IMG/VR virus record: IMGVR_UViG_3300048838_001845
Coordinates: 1-34,518 of that record
Direction: 5' to 3' (one strand)
DNA: 34,518 nucleotides
Source: a virus
The translations under genes and the position numbers were made by a program. Position 1 is the first letter of the stretch. Each line of letters opens with the position of its first letter. This document shows positions 1-8,973 of this stretch, piece by piece. The notes under the pieces are model-generated. The model made no database searches. It saw nothing but the letters and a program-made list of their open reading frames with translations, and was not told the DNA's origin.

Positions 1-420
1 TCATTGCAATGGAATAATCAATATGCTATACGTGGCCGTCGATCCTGTTTTGTTTTCGAGCACTATCGCTGCCCCCAGCCCCGCTTTGCTAACGTTGTTA
101 GACGACGCTGTGCCAGCCGCAACAGAAAAGACATTAGATGAATCGGATAGCTCGATGACATTGAAATAGTTAACAAGAAACATTGCTACTGGGCCGCCGC
201 TGTCATTGGCAACGATCATCAGCCCGGCGAACGTAACCCCGCCATTGAGGTTAGAGGTTGCGTTATTAGCCAGTGTGACCGATTGACGATATGTCGCCAG
301 TTGCCTCACGTCCGCAAGCGTCGCCTGTTTGATCGCATTGCTGGCGGCTGAATCCAGCACCAAAACCTTATCAGCCGCCGCCACCGGCGACTTGCTCGCG
401 TAACTATTCGCCTGCGCCAT
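1..420 (-). CDS. Small virion-associated protein, function unknown
   Basis: 139 residues, complete; its TGA is the first three bases of the window. The start ATG at 420 has a good ribosome site (GGAGG nine bases upstream) lying inside the end of the preceding gene, which it overlaps by 17 bases. The protein is rich in Ala, Ser, Thr and Asn, has no signal peptide and has beta-strand-like alternation throughout. Such proteins often follow the tail-fibre gene in phages, so a role as an accessory fibre or receptor-binding decoration is an inference from position and composition only. No family recognised. Confidence 0.6.
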   Translation of the reverse strand: MAQANSYASKSPVAAADKVLVLDSAASNAIKQATLADVRQLATYRQSVTLANNATSNLNGGVTFAGLMIVANDSGGPVAMFLVNYFNVIELSDSSNVFSVAAGTASSNNVSKAGLGAAIVLENKTGSTATYSILIIPLQ

Positions 421-736
421 CGTCGCTCACCTCCTCACTCGCTTCTTCCACCACCGGCACCACCGTCGGCGGGATCTTGCCCAGCGCGACCATGATCTGC
501 ACGGCCAGCCCTTCCAGCTCACGGAACAACCGCACCACGTCGGGGTTGGTCTCCAGATCGCTGCCGGCGGCCACCCCGCGCACCACGTCCACCAGCTCGC
601 CCTGGTGATACACGTTGAACGTCGCCGCCGCGCTCGGCACGCTCACGCGCACCTCCAGCGTGTCCATCGCCCACGTGTCCGCATACTTCACATCCGCCGG
701 CGTAATCGGCACCGGCTCGCCTGTTGTCACTGGCAT
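404..736 (-). CDS. Small acidic protein downstream of the tail-fibre gene, function unknown
   Basis: 110 residues from ATG at 736, chosen because AGGAG stands just upstream; an upstream in-frame extension exists but would run into the fibre gene and has an unrelated arginine-rich composition. The start of the protein (about 1-60) looks beta-rich, the middle is a helix (DVVRLFRELEGLAVQIMVAL, about residues 69-88), and the end is a proline/valine and acidic tail. It sits between the large tail protein and the last small gene, with the same orientation, so it is probably part of the late operon. It could be a fibre assembly factor or minor virion protein; no family recognised. Confidence 0.6.
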   Translation of the reverse strand: MPVTTGEPVPITPADVKYADTWAMDTLEVRVSVPSAAATFNVYHQGELVDVVRGVAAGSDLETNPDVVRLFRELEGLAVQIMVALGKIPPTVVPVVEEASEEVSDDGAGE

Positions 737-744
737 TGTTTCTC

Positions 745-3700
745 CTAGGCATACACTGCGACTTTTCGCAGCGAGCCGTTCACTGTGATCTCGATGTAGC
801 CGGTGTAACCGCCGACGCTGCTGGCCACATAGTTGCCCAGCACCCACTGCGCGCCTGTTGAGCCGACCTGGAAATAACTGCTCGCCCGCACGTAGCCGCT
901 CGACCATAGATTGCTCGGGTTGACATAGCCCAGGTTGCTCGTGACCAGCCCGTTCAGCCGCGTCGGCCCCGTGATCGACACGCCATCCTTGCCTTCGATG
1001 TAGAGAAAGGTGTTCGCGCCGTCATACATCGGGTAGATCTTGCCCTGCTCCGTGCTGGTGCCGGTGAGATACCACGTCACGCTGCTGCCGGCGTAGGCCA
1101 CATTCGGCGTCGTGTTGTCGTAGAACAGGTTGAAGCCGCTGGCATTCATCTCGGCATAGTTGGACAACGAGCCGGCCTTCAGCTTGCCATCGCTCCCAAA
1201 ATACGCCTGAAGCGTGCCGGCGTTGTAGCCCCCCAGCTCGTAGGTGCTGCCGCTCTTGCGCATCCGCAGGCCCGTGAAGCTGCCGCTGAACGTCGTCGCG
1301 TTGCCGAGCAGGATCTCGCCGGCGGTGAGCGTGCCCATGTTGGCCGTGATGACGCTGAGGCTCGCCGCGCTGATCTTGCCGCCGTTGATCAGCGTGCTGT
1401 TGGCATTCACATCAGCCGCCGCGCTGCCACTGGCCAGCGCGTTGCCGCCCGTCACGGTGATCGCGCCGGTGATGCTCAGCGTCGAGCCGTCCCAATTCAA
1501 TCGGCGATCGGCGGTGCTCGTGCCGATCCAGAATGACGCCCCCGTGCTGCTCAGATTCACCGTCTGCACGCCGGCATTGAAAAGCTGCAGCGGCACATTC
1601 TGCAACAACACGCCGGCGCTCGATGCGCGAATGTATTGATCGGCCGTGCTGGTGCCCGTGCCGGCGAAGATGCCGAACTCATCCGCCACGCTGAACAGGC
1701 CGCGCAGGTTGCCCTCACGCGTCCGCACCGTTGCATTCTTCGGATGCAGCGACCAGCTCACCGCCTGCGCGTAGGGCGAATTCGCGCCCCATGCGCCATC
1801 CACGGTAGTGATCTCGTAAAAGCCGCTCTGATTCTTGCCGTAATTCAGCACCACGGCATCGACCGGCACCACCGTGCCGCCGGCCATCCCGCCCTCCGCC
1901 GTGCTCACGTTGTTGGCCAAGATCGGGTCGCCGGTGCTGTCGGTGATAGGGTCGTTGCTCGTGTCGTCGATCGTGATGCCGGCGTGCCGGATGAACGTAT
2001 AACGCTGCGTGCGCGTCGCTGAATCGAAGCCGCTCGTGCCATAGCTCGTGTCGAGCACCACCGCGCCCCACGCATCGGCCACGCTCAGCGAGCCGGCGCT
2101 GCGTGATAGCGTCCTGAATCGCACGAGGTCGCGATTCTCAAACACCCGCACGCCCGGCGCGCTCGGCAGGTCGCGCACGATAAACGTGCCCGACGAGCCA
2201 GGCGGGGGCATCGTGAAAGCGCTATACAGCACCGCCACGCTCTTCGTGATGATCTGCGAGCCGGCCAGCGCCTGCTCCAGATCCGTCACGAAGCTCTTCG
2301 CCAGCAGCTCGTCGCTCGTCAGGTATCGGAAATCCGCGGCGCCGGCGTTTGTAATCCCGAAGCCGGTGGTGCCGCTGGCATAGTTGTGGCTCTGCAATGT
2401 GCCGCCGCTGGCCAGCTTCACCAGGTTGCTGCCGGCCTGCATCACCACGTCGCCGGCCGGCTGCAACGTCAACGCGCCGGCTGCCGTGTCAATCGTCGGC
2501 GTCCTTAGCTTCACCAGCGCCAGCGTGCCAGCCGCATCCGTCGCCAGCAGGCTGGCATTCGCGCCCGGGTTGCTGCTGCTGGTGATCGCGTGCGCGTGCG
2601 TCGTGCCGGTCGCGCTGTTCACGCTGCTCACGCTCAGCGCGCTCGGCGTGCCGATGCCAATGGCCCCGCCGTAGTTGTCGAGGCCGTTGGTGTAATTCAC
2701 GCTGATGGTGCGGTTGGCGCTCAGGTCGCCGATGCTGTTGATGCCGATGCCGCCGATCAGCGTGCGCGATTGCGGCACCCATGCGCCGCCGACATTGTTC
2801 TGAGACTCGGTGAGCGTCGGCGAGCTGCTGGTGCTGTTTTGCAGCTTGTTCACCGTCCGCATCGTGCCGATCAGCGCGTCGGTGCCATCCGGCACGCGCT
2901 CGCCGTTGCTGCTCACCGTGATCTGCGCGATCACGCCATCCGCGTCGAACTTGCGCCGCACTTCCAGCACAAACATGCGCTGGCTGGCGATGCGCAAAAA
3001 CGAGCGCCGGCCGCTCGCATCCTCCACCACCCCGCGAAAGTCCACCACGATCACGCTGCCCGGCATCACCGTCGCCGGCGGGTCGACGCATTCGATCTGA
3101 TATTCAATCGTCGGGTCTTTCAGCTGCTGCATCTGAATCGCAGCCAGGTCGTAGAGCGTATTCGCGCCGGCGGTGCGCTCCGCCGGGTCGGTCGTTGGGC
3201 GCACGTCGTCATATCGGATCAGGCGCTGGCGCAGGCCATACGCCGCCGCGCTGGCCGCGTCCTCGATGTAATGGCGAGAAACGCCGCCGCCCAGGTTGAC
3301 GCTCTGGATCGTGTAGGGCGAGTTGCGCGTGCTGTATTGCAGGTCGATGCGCGCCGAGCCATCGCCGGCCCCGACTGCGACGATGTGGTTGCACAGGTTG
3401 CTCGCGTCAATCGCGTAGCGCAGCCGGGTGATCAGCGTGAGGTCGCTCACCCCGCGCCGCTGCCCCATGGCCGCATTCGCCAGCGTCGCATCCGGCGTCG
3501 CCGCATTCAGCCGCGCCGTCGTGAAGCGCCCGAACCTGAACGCATTCGCGCCGGTTGCCACCCAGTAGCCGCGCTGCAATTGGCGGATGGCATCAATCGC
3601 GCCGAGAAACGACAGGCCTTCCGTGCGCAGCGTCACCGGCCCAAACTCGCCGGCGCTGTTGTCATAGCTCACGCTGATGTTGGTGCCGATCAGCAGCGTC

Positions 3701-5223
3701 GCGAATGCGTCGCTCAGCGTGTCGTTGCTGATGATGCCGGTGCTTTTGTTGGTCAGTAACCAATCAACACTGCCAAACACCTCGCGCGCCACCACCCGCG
3801 CCACCCGCTCGCCGGCGTCCACATCGCCCTGCGCGTGCGTGTAATCGCCAATCTGGCCATACACCGCGTGATACACGCGATAGACCTTGCCCAGCCCGAA
3901 CCCCTGCGCGTTGTAAATATCCGCTGGCAGGCTGAACTCAATCTCGCCGATCTGCGAGGCGCGCTGCGTGATCGACACATCGCTGATCTGCACGCTGGTG
4001 CCGTTGCCATACAGCACGTCGACGCGAAAAGCCGACTTCATGCCGATCAGCGCCGGGTTGCTGCTGCCGCTCACCGGCGCATTGAACACGCCCGCGCCGT
4101 AGGCTGCGAAGGTGGGCAACACAGCCGCGCCGCTGCCGGTATACGTCGGCTTCGTGAATGCGCCGGCCCCGCTGCCCGTGAGTGATGGCAATGAAGGCGC
4201 GCCCGTGCCGGTGTATTGCACCGAGGCGAAGCTGCCCGTGCCGCTGGCGGTGAGCGCGGCCAGCGTGCCGCCGCCGCTGCCCGTGTATTGTGGCGGTGGG
4301 GTGAATGTGCCCGCGCCGGTCGCGGTCAGCGGTTGCAGCAGCGCATCGCCGGCGCCGGTGAACTGAAGTGGGGCAAACGTGCCCGCGCCTGTTGAGGTCA
4401 GCGCCGGCATCAGCAGGTCGCCGTTGCCCGTGTAAACCGGCGCAGTGAACGCCCCCGCGCCCGTCGCGGTCAGGGGTGAAGGCAGCGCCGGCGAGCCGCT
4501 GCCGGTGTAGGTGGTGGTGAACCACTTCGCGGAGAGATATGCCTCGACGTCCTGCCGCTGCTCTGTGGTCAGTGCCGAGTTGTAAACGATCACCTCGGCG
4601 ATGTCCACCGCCGTGCCGTCCCCGCGGCCGTTGATGTCCCATCCGCCCGTGCCGGTCGATGGGTTGAGCGCCGAATAGCTGGCCGGCGTGCCGCCCGTGC
4701 CGTCCACAAACAAATTGACGTTTGTCCCGTCGAGTGTGGCAGCGAGAATCACCGCCGTGCCGGATGCCGCAGCCGCGCCGCGCACCTGATAGCTGGATGA
4801 TGCGTAAGCGGACGCCACCGCCGCATATCCCGACTGCCCCCACCATGCCGATATGCCCGGCATGTATCGGCCCGACACTGAGCGATCAGACGTGAGCAAC
4901 AATTGCGCCCACGTCGTCGGCGTGCTCGTCGGCTTCAACACCATGAAAAGCGTGTAGCTGTTGGCCTTCGCGATGCTGAAGTTGTTGTTGCCGGCGGTCG
5001 ATAAATACTGCGCAGCCGTGAATCGGATCGCCGTTTTGTTGCCGAACGCGCTCGCCTGCGTTGATGGGCGAAGGTTGCTGGTGCCCTGCGCCGCGTGCCG
5101 GCTGTTGCCGCTCTTGTCATTCCACTGACTGACCACGCCGCCGCTCTGCGTGATGCTCCCGCTATCGCTCGCGTCGAGCCATAGCTGGCATCCAGTGATG
5201 TCAGTCGGTGCAGAGATGGCCAT
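745..5223 (-). CDS. Large tail-tip/fibre protein (LamG-like domain, Gly-rich repeats, tail-associated core, fibre region)
   Basis: 1492 residues. Residues 1-236 resemble a concanavalin/LamG-like beta-sandwich (the WLDASD and SQWNDKSGN motifs are typical). Residues 239-384 are six Gly-rich repeats. Residues from about 395 to 790 look like a prophage tail-tip core (ReqiPepy6 gp37-like/tail endopeptidase family), with YRVYHA and AREVFGSVDW segments. The rest to 1492 is Ser/Thr/Gly/Asn-rich fibre sequence. It lies just after a distal-tail-like gene and a small virion gene, the usual place for the tail hub and receptor-binding protein. The N-terminal sandwich probably binds host surface sugar (inference). 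No intramolecular chaperone motif is visible at the C terminus. The ATG follows the previous stop by 3 bases (TAA TCC ATG). Confidence 0.8.
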   Translation of the reverse strand: MAISAPTDITGCQLWLDASDSGSITQSGGVVSQWNDKSGNSRHAAQGTSNLRPSTQASAFGNKTAIRFTAAQYLSTAGNNNFSIAKANSYTLFMVLKPTSTPTTWAQLLLTSDRSVSGRYMPGISAWWGQSGYAAVASAYASSSYQVRGAAAASGTAVILAATLDGTNVNLFVDGTGGTPASYSALNPSTGTGGWDINGRGDGTAVDIAEVIVYNSALTTEQRQDVEAYLSAKWFTTTYTGSGSPALPSPLTATGAGAFTAPVYTGNGDLLMPALTSTGAGTFAPLQFTGAGDALLQPLTATGAGTFTPPPQYTGSGGGTLAALTASGTGSFASVQYTGTGAPSLPSLTGSGAGAFTKPTYTGSGAAVLPTFAAYGAGVFNAPVSGSSNPALIGMKSAFRVDVLYGNGTSVQISDVSITQRASQIGEIEFSLPADIYNAQGFGLGKVYRVYHAVYGQIGDYTHAQGDVDAGERVARVVAREVFGSVDWLLTNKSTGIISNDTLSDAFATLLIGTNISVSYDNSAGEFGPVTLRTEGLSFLGAIDAIRQLQRGYWVATGANAFRFGRFTTARLNAATPDATLANAAMGQRRGVSDLTLITRLRYAIDASNLCNHIVAVGAGDGSARIDLQYSTRNSPYTIQSVNLGGGVSRHYIEDAASAAAYGLRQRLIRYDDVRPTTDPAERTAGANTLYDLAAIQMQQLKDPTIEYQIECVDPPATVMPGSVIVVDFRGVVEDASGRRSFLRIASQRMFVLEVRRKFDADGVIAQITVSSNGERVPDGTDALIGTMRTVNKLQNSTSSSPTLTESQNNVGGAWVPQSRTLIGGIGINSIGDLSANRTISVNYTNGLDNYGGAIGIGTPSALSVSSVNSATGTTHAHAITSSSNPGANASLLATDAAGTLALVKLRTPTIDTAAGALTLQPAGDVVMQAGSNLVKLASGGTLQSHNYASGTTGFGITNAGAADFRYLTSDELLAKSFVTDLEQALAGSQIITKSVAVLYSAFTMPPPGSSGTFIVRDLPSAPGVRVFENRDLVRFRTLSRSAGSLSVADAWGAVVLDTSYGTSGFDSATRTQRYTFIRHAGITIDDTSNDPITDSTGDPILANNVSTAEGGMAGGTVVPVDAVVLNYGKNQSGFYEITTVDGAWGANSPYAQAVSWSLHPKNATVRTREGNLRGLFSVADEFGIFAGTGTSTADQYIRASSAGVLLQNVPLQLFNAGVQTVNLSSTGASFWIGTSTADRRLNWDGSTLSITGAITVTGGNALASGSAAADVNANSTLINGGKISAASLSVITANMGTLTAGEILLGNATTFSGSFTGLRMRKSGSTYELGGYNAGTLQAYFGSDGKLKAGSLSNYAEMNASGFNLFYDNTTPNVAYAGSSVTWYLTGTSTEQGKIYPMYDGANTFLYIEGKDGVSITGPTRLNGLVTSNLGYVNPSNLWSSGYVRASSYFQVGSTGAQWVLGNYVASSVGGYTGYIEITVNGSLRKVAVYA
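4072..4509 (-). repeat. Six tandem 24-25-residue Gly-rich repeats inside the tail-tip gene
   Basis: Residues 239-384 of the tail protein repeat the pattern Tyr/Phe-Thr-Gly-x-Gly, a Leu-x-x-Leu spacer, then Thr/Ser-Gly-x-Gly-x-Phe. Six units are visible, each of about 72-75 bases. They link the LamG-like head to the tail core and probably form a flexible or beta-helical stalk. Near-repeats at DNA level make this a likely place for copy-number change. Confidence 0.75.
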
Positions 5224-5226
5224 GGA

Positions 5227-5664
5227 TTAGCCCGCCGGCAGGGTGATGCTGAACGACGAGATCGCGATCACGCCACCCGCCACAAACACGTTTTCATCGA
5301 AGTTGACGTCGCCGCCGCTCGTCTTCGCAATGCTGAAGTCGAGCCGGCGATCCGTCGTGCCGGCGCTGCTGCCCGGCGATGTGTCACCCGTGCGATAGAA
5401 GCGGCCATAGCCGGCCGTGCCGCTGTTGTCGGCGCTGCTGTCGTTGGTGATCGCCGCGAAGCTGATCGCGCCGGCGCTCGCCGCGCTCGTCACCGCATCG
5501 CTGGCCAGCGTCAACGTGCCGAGCAGCGTGCCCGTGGCCGCGTCATTCGCGCTTGCCGGCTGGCTGCCCGTGTAGATGTTGATCCTGCCGGTGCTGTCAA
5601 ACGCATCGGCCAGCCCACTGTCGAGGATCTTGTTTCTCAATCCGGTTGATATTCTGATTGCCAT
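5227..5664 (-). CDS. Small virion protein between distal tail protein and tail-tip gene
   Basis: 145 residues, ATG at 5664 with GGAGG six bases upstream. The protein opens with MAIRISTGLRNKIL, then a Ser/Ala/Thr-rich beta-like body (INIYTGSQP, LLGTLTLASD, YGRFYRTGD, SSFSITLPAG). This kind of protein is common in siphophage tail modules between the distal tail and fibre genes, but its function is not established. Three bases separate its stop from the tail-tip start and three from the upstream stop, so all are likely on one transcript. A minor tail or decoration protein is the most likely role. Confidence 0.7.
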   Translation of the reverse strand: MAIRISTGLRNKILDSGLADAFDSTGRINIYTGSQPASANDAATGTLLGTLTLASDAVTSAASAGAISFAAITNDSSADNSGTAGYGRFYRTGDTSPGSSAGTTDRRLDFSIAKTSGGDVNFDENVFVAGGVIAISSFSITLPAG

Positions 5665-5667
5665 TGA

Positions 5668-6408
5668 TTACCTCCACGCGCTCCTGAATTCCACACTGCC
5701 ACTCACCGCCGCGCTGAAGGTGAGCGCATTCACACCCGGCACCAGCGACAGAAATTCAATCTGCGTCGCCGGCCGGCTGCTGTTGCCATACTGATTCACA
5801 CTTGCCACGCGCACCGTCTGCGCGCCACAATCGATCACCAGCGCCGCCGCCGTCGCCGCGCCATAGGTGAAGCTCTGCCCGTTCGTCGTGTTGGTGATCA
5901 CCACGCCGCCGGCGAGCGAGTTATTGAAGGTGAACACGAGCGACTTGATCACGTCGGCGTTGCCGGCGTTGGTGAGATTCACGCTCAGCGCGCTCGTCAG
6001 CGTCGCCGTGGTGAGCGAGGTGTCATACCAAAACGGCTCGCGCACAAACGTGCAGCTCACGCGCCGCAGGCCGGCCGGCATCTCGTGCTCGCCTTCGCTG
6101 CGCTCGTCGATCTTCAGCAGCTTCGCCGTGCACTGCCGGCTGCTGCCGCCGGCGTGCGTGCTGGCCACCAGCGTGCCGGCCTTGCCCAGCTTCGCCCGCA
6201 GCGCATCCAGCGCCGTGCGCGCGCCGCCGGTGAATAAGAACTCATAGCTCACTTCCACATCACTGTCGGGTGAAAGCGTGCCATACAGGTCATACGCCCC
6301 CGCCCTGCTGCCCGTGGCGCGCAACGTCGCCTGCTCAGCCTGGCCGGCGATGCCATAGCTCGCCATCGCCGTCGGCAGCGTCACCCCGTCAAATGTTGAG
6401 AGTCTCAT
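5668..6408 (-). CDS. Distal tail (Dit)-like protein
   Basis: 246 residues, starting at ATG 6408 in an ATGA overlap with the tape measure stop. Position directly after the tape measure and before the tip protein is where the distal tail hub is encoded in HK97/SPP1-like tails. The sequence fits: an N-terminal beta region (residues 1-120, with YEFLFTGGARTALDAL) and the phrase VSCTFVREPFWYD followed by a jelly-roll-like C-terminal half ending FSAAVSGSVEFRSAWR, a layout common in Dit proteins. The role would be to form the ring joining tail tube and tip. The call rests on order and general pattern. Confidence 0.65.
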   Translation of the reverse strand: MRLSTFDGVTLPTAMASYGIAGQAEQATLRATGSRAGAYDLYGTLSPDSDVEVSYEFLFTGGARTALDALRAKLGKAGTLVASTHAGGSSRQCTAKLLKIDERSEGEHEMPAGLRRVSCTFVREPFWYDTSLTTATLTSALSVNLTNAGNADVIKSLVFTFNNSLAGGVVITNTTNGQSFTYGAATAAALVIDCGAQTVRVASVNQYGNSSRPATQIEFLSLVPGVNALTFSAAVSGSVEFRSAWR

Positions 6409-8273
6409 GCCGGCATCACCATCAAGCCGGCGCGCCGCAATGCGCGCACCGTGCCATCCTCCACCGCCGCTGCATCAGCATTTCCGTGGAAATGCATCTC
6501 GATGCTCACCGTGTTCTGGCCGGCGAGCGCGCCCCCGCTCACCGATGGAACCTGCACCGCCGCCAGGTCGCTCACCACGCCCTGCAACTGCACCGCCGGC
6601 AGCTCGCCGGCGCGCTCGATGCCGATGGCCATGCCGGCCATCATGTTGCTGCCGATGTTTGCAAACACCTTCGAAGGCGAGGCCATGCCGAGCGACTTCT
6701 TGATCGCGTCAATTGCGCCATTCACAATCCCGCTCAGCGTGCTCAGGATCGTTTGCGGCGCTTGCGTGATGCCGTCGATGATGCCCTGGATGATGTTCTT
6801 GCCGATGTCGATCAGCGTCGTGCCCTGCTCGCCGATCCAGTCGATCGCGCCCTGAATCGCGCCGGTGATCGAGTCCTTCAGCGAATTCCACGCGATCTCG
6901 GCCTTGCCGGTGAGGTCCGTCCAGGCCGCCGCGATGATGCGCCCCACCTCGGCCAGCGTCGTGTCGATGTAATCCTTCGCCGCCTTCAGCACCGTCTCGA
7001 CGGTGGTCTGAATCGTTTGCCACGCGCCAGACCAGTCGCCGTTGAGCGCCTGCATGAACGCCTTGATGATGCCGCCGATCAGCGTCACGGCCACGGTGAT
7101 CACAAACTTGATCGTATTCCACGCGATGCGCAGCGCCGCCTCGATCTCGGTGCGGTGCGCTTCAATAAACGCGCCGATCTTCCCGAAGATCTCGGTGATC
7201 ACCGCGCCGATGCTCTGCACCGTCTCTTGTATCCCGCCGAGGTTGTTTTGCCAGGCATACGCCAGCGCGGCCACCGCCGCCACCACGATCGCGATCACCG
7301 CGACCACCGGCCCGCCGATCACGCCGGCCACCGCTGCGAATGCGCCGCCGATCGCCGGCAGCACCGTCATCAACCCGCCGACGATCGTCAGCACCGGCCC
7401 CAGCGCCGCCGCAATCGCCAGCGCGATCGTCACGTTCTGCTGCATCGCCGGCGAGAGCGTGTTAAACGCCGTCATCAGCGTCGTCACAAACTGCGTCGCC
7501 TGCGTCACTATCGGCAGCAGGCTCGTGCCCAGCGCCGCCGTGGCGTTTGTAAATTCAGCGCTGGCGATGCGCTGTGAATTCGCCAGGCCGTCGCTCGTGC
7601 GGGCAAAATCGCCCTGAGCGGTGCCGGTCTGCGCCAGCATCAGCGAGTAGGCCGCCTGCGCCTTCGCTGCCGGGTCGAGCGCTTCTTTCGTCGTGCTGAT
7701 CAAACCGAGGCGCAGCGCCTCATTCTTCAGGATCGTCTCGTTGATGTTGATGCCGAGCGACTTCAGCGGCTCGCTCTCGCCGGTGAGGCCGGCGCGCAGT
7801 TTCTCCAGCGCTTCGTCGGTGCTGATGTTGTTGAACGATGCGAGGTCGCCGGCCAGCGCCACGAGGCTCTTGCTCATGCCGGCGCTCTTGTCTTCGGTCA
7901 GCCCCATCGACACCAATAAATTGCCGTAGGTTGCCGCCGCGCCGAGCGCTGCATTCTGGCTCATGCCGAAGGCCTGCGCGCTCTGCTCCGACCACGCAAT
8001 GACCGCATCGCCCTGCTTGCCAAACACCACGCCGGCCTTGCTCACCGTCTCGCTGAGGTCGCTCGCGCCATCCACGGCATTAGAAAATAAGCCCACAATC
8101 GGCGCAGTCACGCCCAGCGTCAGGCCGGCGCCGGCCGCCGCCACCTTCGGGCCCAGCTCGCTCATGCGCTGCGTGAAGCCCTTCGCGTCCTTCTCGGCAT
8201 CGCCGATCGACTGCGTGAAGCCGGCCGTGTCGCCGACCAGTTTGACTACAAGGCTCGCAAGTGTGTCGCTCAT
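6405..8273 (-). CDS. Tail tape measure protein
   Basis: 622 residues, ATG at 8273 in an ATGA overlap with the tail assembly extension. It opens LVVKLVGDTAGFTQSIGDAE, a standard tape-measure beginning; residues 40-65 and about 290-345 are hydrophobic (Gly/Ala/Val/Ile-rich, able to span membrane), and the C-terminal part has helical repeats with DWIGEQGTTLIDIGKNIIQG followed by LGMASPSKVFANIG, found in many siphophage tape measures. It sets tail length and is thought to enter the cell with DNA. At about 0.15 nm per residue the tail would be near 90 nm (inference). No peptidase or muramidase domain is evident. Confidence 0.93.
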   Translation of the reverse strand: MSDTLASLVVKLVGDTAGFTQSIGDAEKDAKGFTQRMSELGPKVAAAGAGLTLGVTAPIVGLFSNAVDGASDLSETVSKAGVVFGKQGDAVIAWSEQSAQAFGMSQNAALGAAATYGNLLVSMGLTEDKSAGMSKSLVALAGDLASFNNISTDEALEKLRAGLTGESEPLKSLGININETILKNEALRLGLISTTKEALDPAAKAQAAYSLMLAQTGTAQGDFARTSDGLANSQRIASAEFTNATAALGTSLLPIVTQATQFVTTLMTAFNTLSPAMQQNVTIALAIAAALGPVLTIVGGLMTVLPAIGGAFAAVAGVIGGPVVAVIAIVVAAVAALAYAWQNNLGGIQETVQSIGAVITEIFGKIGAFIEAHRTEIEAALRIAWNTIKFVITVAVTLIGGIIKAFMQALNGDWSGAWQTIQTTVETVLKAAKDYIDTTLAEVGRIIAAAWTDLTGKAEIAWNSLKDSITGAIQGAIDWIGEQGTTLIDIGKNIIQGIIDGITQAPQTILSTLSGIVNGAIDAIKKSLGMASPSKVFANIGSNMMAGMAIGIERAGELPAVQLQGVVSDLAAVQVPSVSGGALAGQNTVSIEMHFHGNADAAAVEDGTVRALRRAGLMVMPA

Positions 8274-8527
8274 GTGTTGCTCTTTACAAACTCAACCACC
8301 GCGCTCCACTCGGCGTCGTAGTTGCGCCGGCGCTTCGGCTTCAGCATGAAATCATCCGCCTTCAGCGCCTTCTTCTTCGGGTCGCGGTTGCTGTTTGCCA
8401 CCGTCGCCGCGATGATGCCGGCGTGCAGGTTGTCACGCTCAGCGCCCCACGGCTCAATGCTGTAATACGCCATCCACTCCACCAGCTCGCCGGCGCCCAT
8501 GCGCGCCATCAACTCGCCGACCGTCAT
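8270..8527 (-). CDS. Tail assembly chaperone extension (gpT-like domain), probably made by -1 frameshift
   Basis: 85 residues if read from ATG 8527. The sequence (LMARMGAGELVEWMAYYSIEP) is that of the T-like domain which in lambda-type phages is fused to the tail chaperone by a -1 frameshift. The same frame is open upstream to 8587 and reads RLALALGMTVGELMARM, which is the usual beginning of this domain, so the ATG at 8527 is probably internal and the real product is the fusion with the gene at 8578-8973. It overlaps the tape measure start by 4 bases. Role: chaperone for tape measure during tail assembly; not part of the finished tail in lambda. Confidence 0.85.
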   Translation of the reverse strand: MTVGELMARMGAGELVEWMAYYSIEPWGAERDNLHAGIIAATVANSNRDPKKKALKADDFMLKPKRRRNYDAEWSAVVEFVKSNT

Positions 8528-8577
8528 GCCCAGCGCCAGCGCCAGCCTGAAAATAAACTTGCGCTCAGCGCTGGCGC

Positions 8578-8973
8578 TCAGCCTTTTACCGCGTCATCGA
8601 CTGCGCCATCGTCCAGGCCGCTCAGCCGGCGCGCGGCCGCTGCGATCTTCTCGACGATCTCATTCGGCATCTGCGCGATCAACTCAATGTCGCCATCTTC
8701 AAACATGCGCGTGCCGCTCTCGCCGAGCGTGCAATACGCCACCAGCCACAGCCGCGCCTGCGCGACCTTACCGGCGTCGATCACCGGCTGCTTCGTGTCC
8801 GGGTTGATGACGAGCTGGCCGCGCGCATCGGTGGCCATCATCTTCAACTGATAGCCATCGCGCTCGCCGGCCGTCATCTCACGCACCGTCACGCACTCGC
8901 CGCCGGCGATCTCAACCACTTCGCGCTTCAGCCCATTCAGCGAAAGCGAGATCAGTTGCGATTTGTTCATCAT
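8578..8973 (-). CDS. Tail assembly chaperone (gpG-like)
   Basis: 131 residues, ATG at 8973 in an ATGA overlap with the tail tube gene. It contains YQLKMMATDARGQLVINP, and a helical C-terminal half ending RRLSGLDDGAVDDAVKG. It lies between tail tube and tape measure, the fixed position of gpG-like chaperones. Its last codons are GTA AAA GGC TGA, with a run of four A residues suited to -1 slippage; shifting there joins it to the T-like domain. The unshifted form is this protein, the shifted form is about 235 residues. Confidence 0.85.
   Translation of the reverse strand: MMNKSQLISLSLNGLKREVVEIAGGECVTVREMTAGERDGYQLKMMATDARGQLVINPDTKQPVIDAGKVAQARLWLVAYCTLGESGTRMFEDGDIELIAQMPNEIVEKIAAAARRLSGLDDGAVDDAVKG
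8581..8589 (-). other. Predicted -1 ribosomal frameshift site
   Basis: On the minus strand the end of the chaperone gene reads GTA AAA GGC TGA. Slippage of tRNA-Lys by one base on the A-AAA-G tetramer moves the ribosome into the frame of the downstream T-like domain, which stays open from 8587 through 8270. No canonical XXXYYYZ heptamer is present, so the site would be a simpler A-AAA-G type. Support comes from the continuity of the domain sequence upstream of its only ATG. Confidence 0.75.

Noticed and set aside
2590-3759. Long plus-strand reading frame (389 codons) opposite the tail-tip gene
   Set aside because: Arg/Ala/His-rich composition, no ribosome site, and fully antisense to a well-supported protein; a by-product of GC-rich codon use.
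6478-6495. GCATTTCC-GT-GGAAATGC palindrome, similar to the terminator core
   Set aside because: Lies in the tape measure where it encodes the common EMHFHGN motif; similarity is explained by codons.
6270-7577. 435-codon plus-strand frame opposite the tape measure
   Set aside because: Arginine/histidine-rich shadow translation with no motif.
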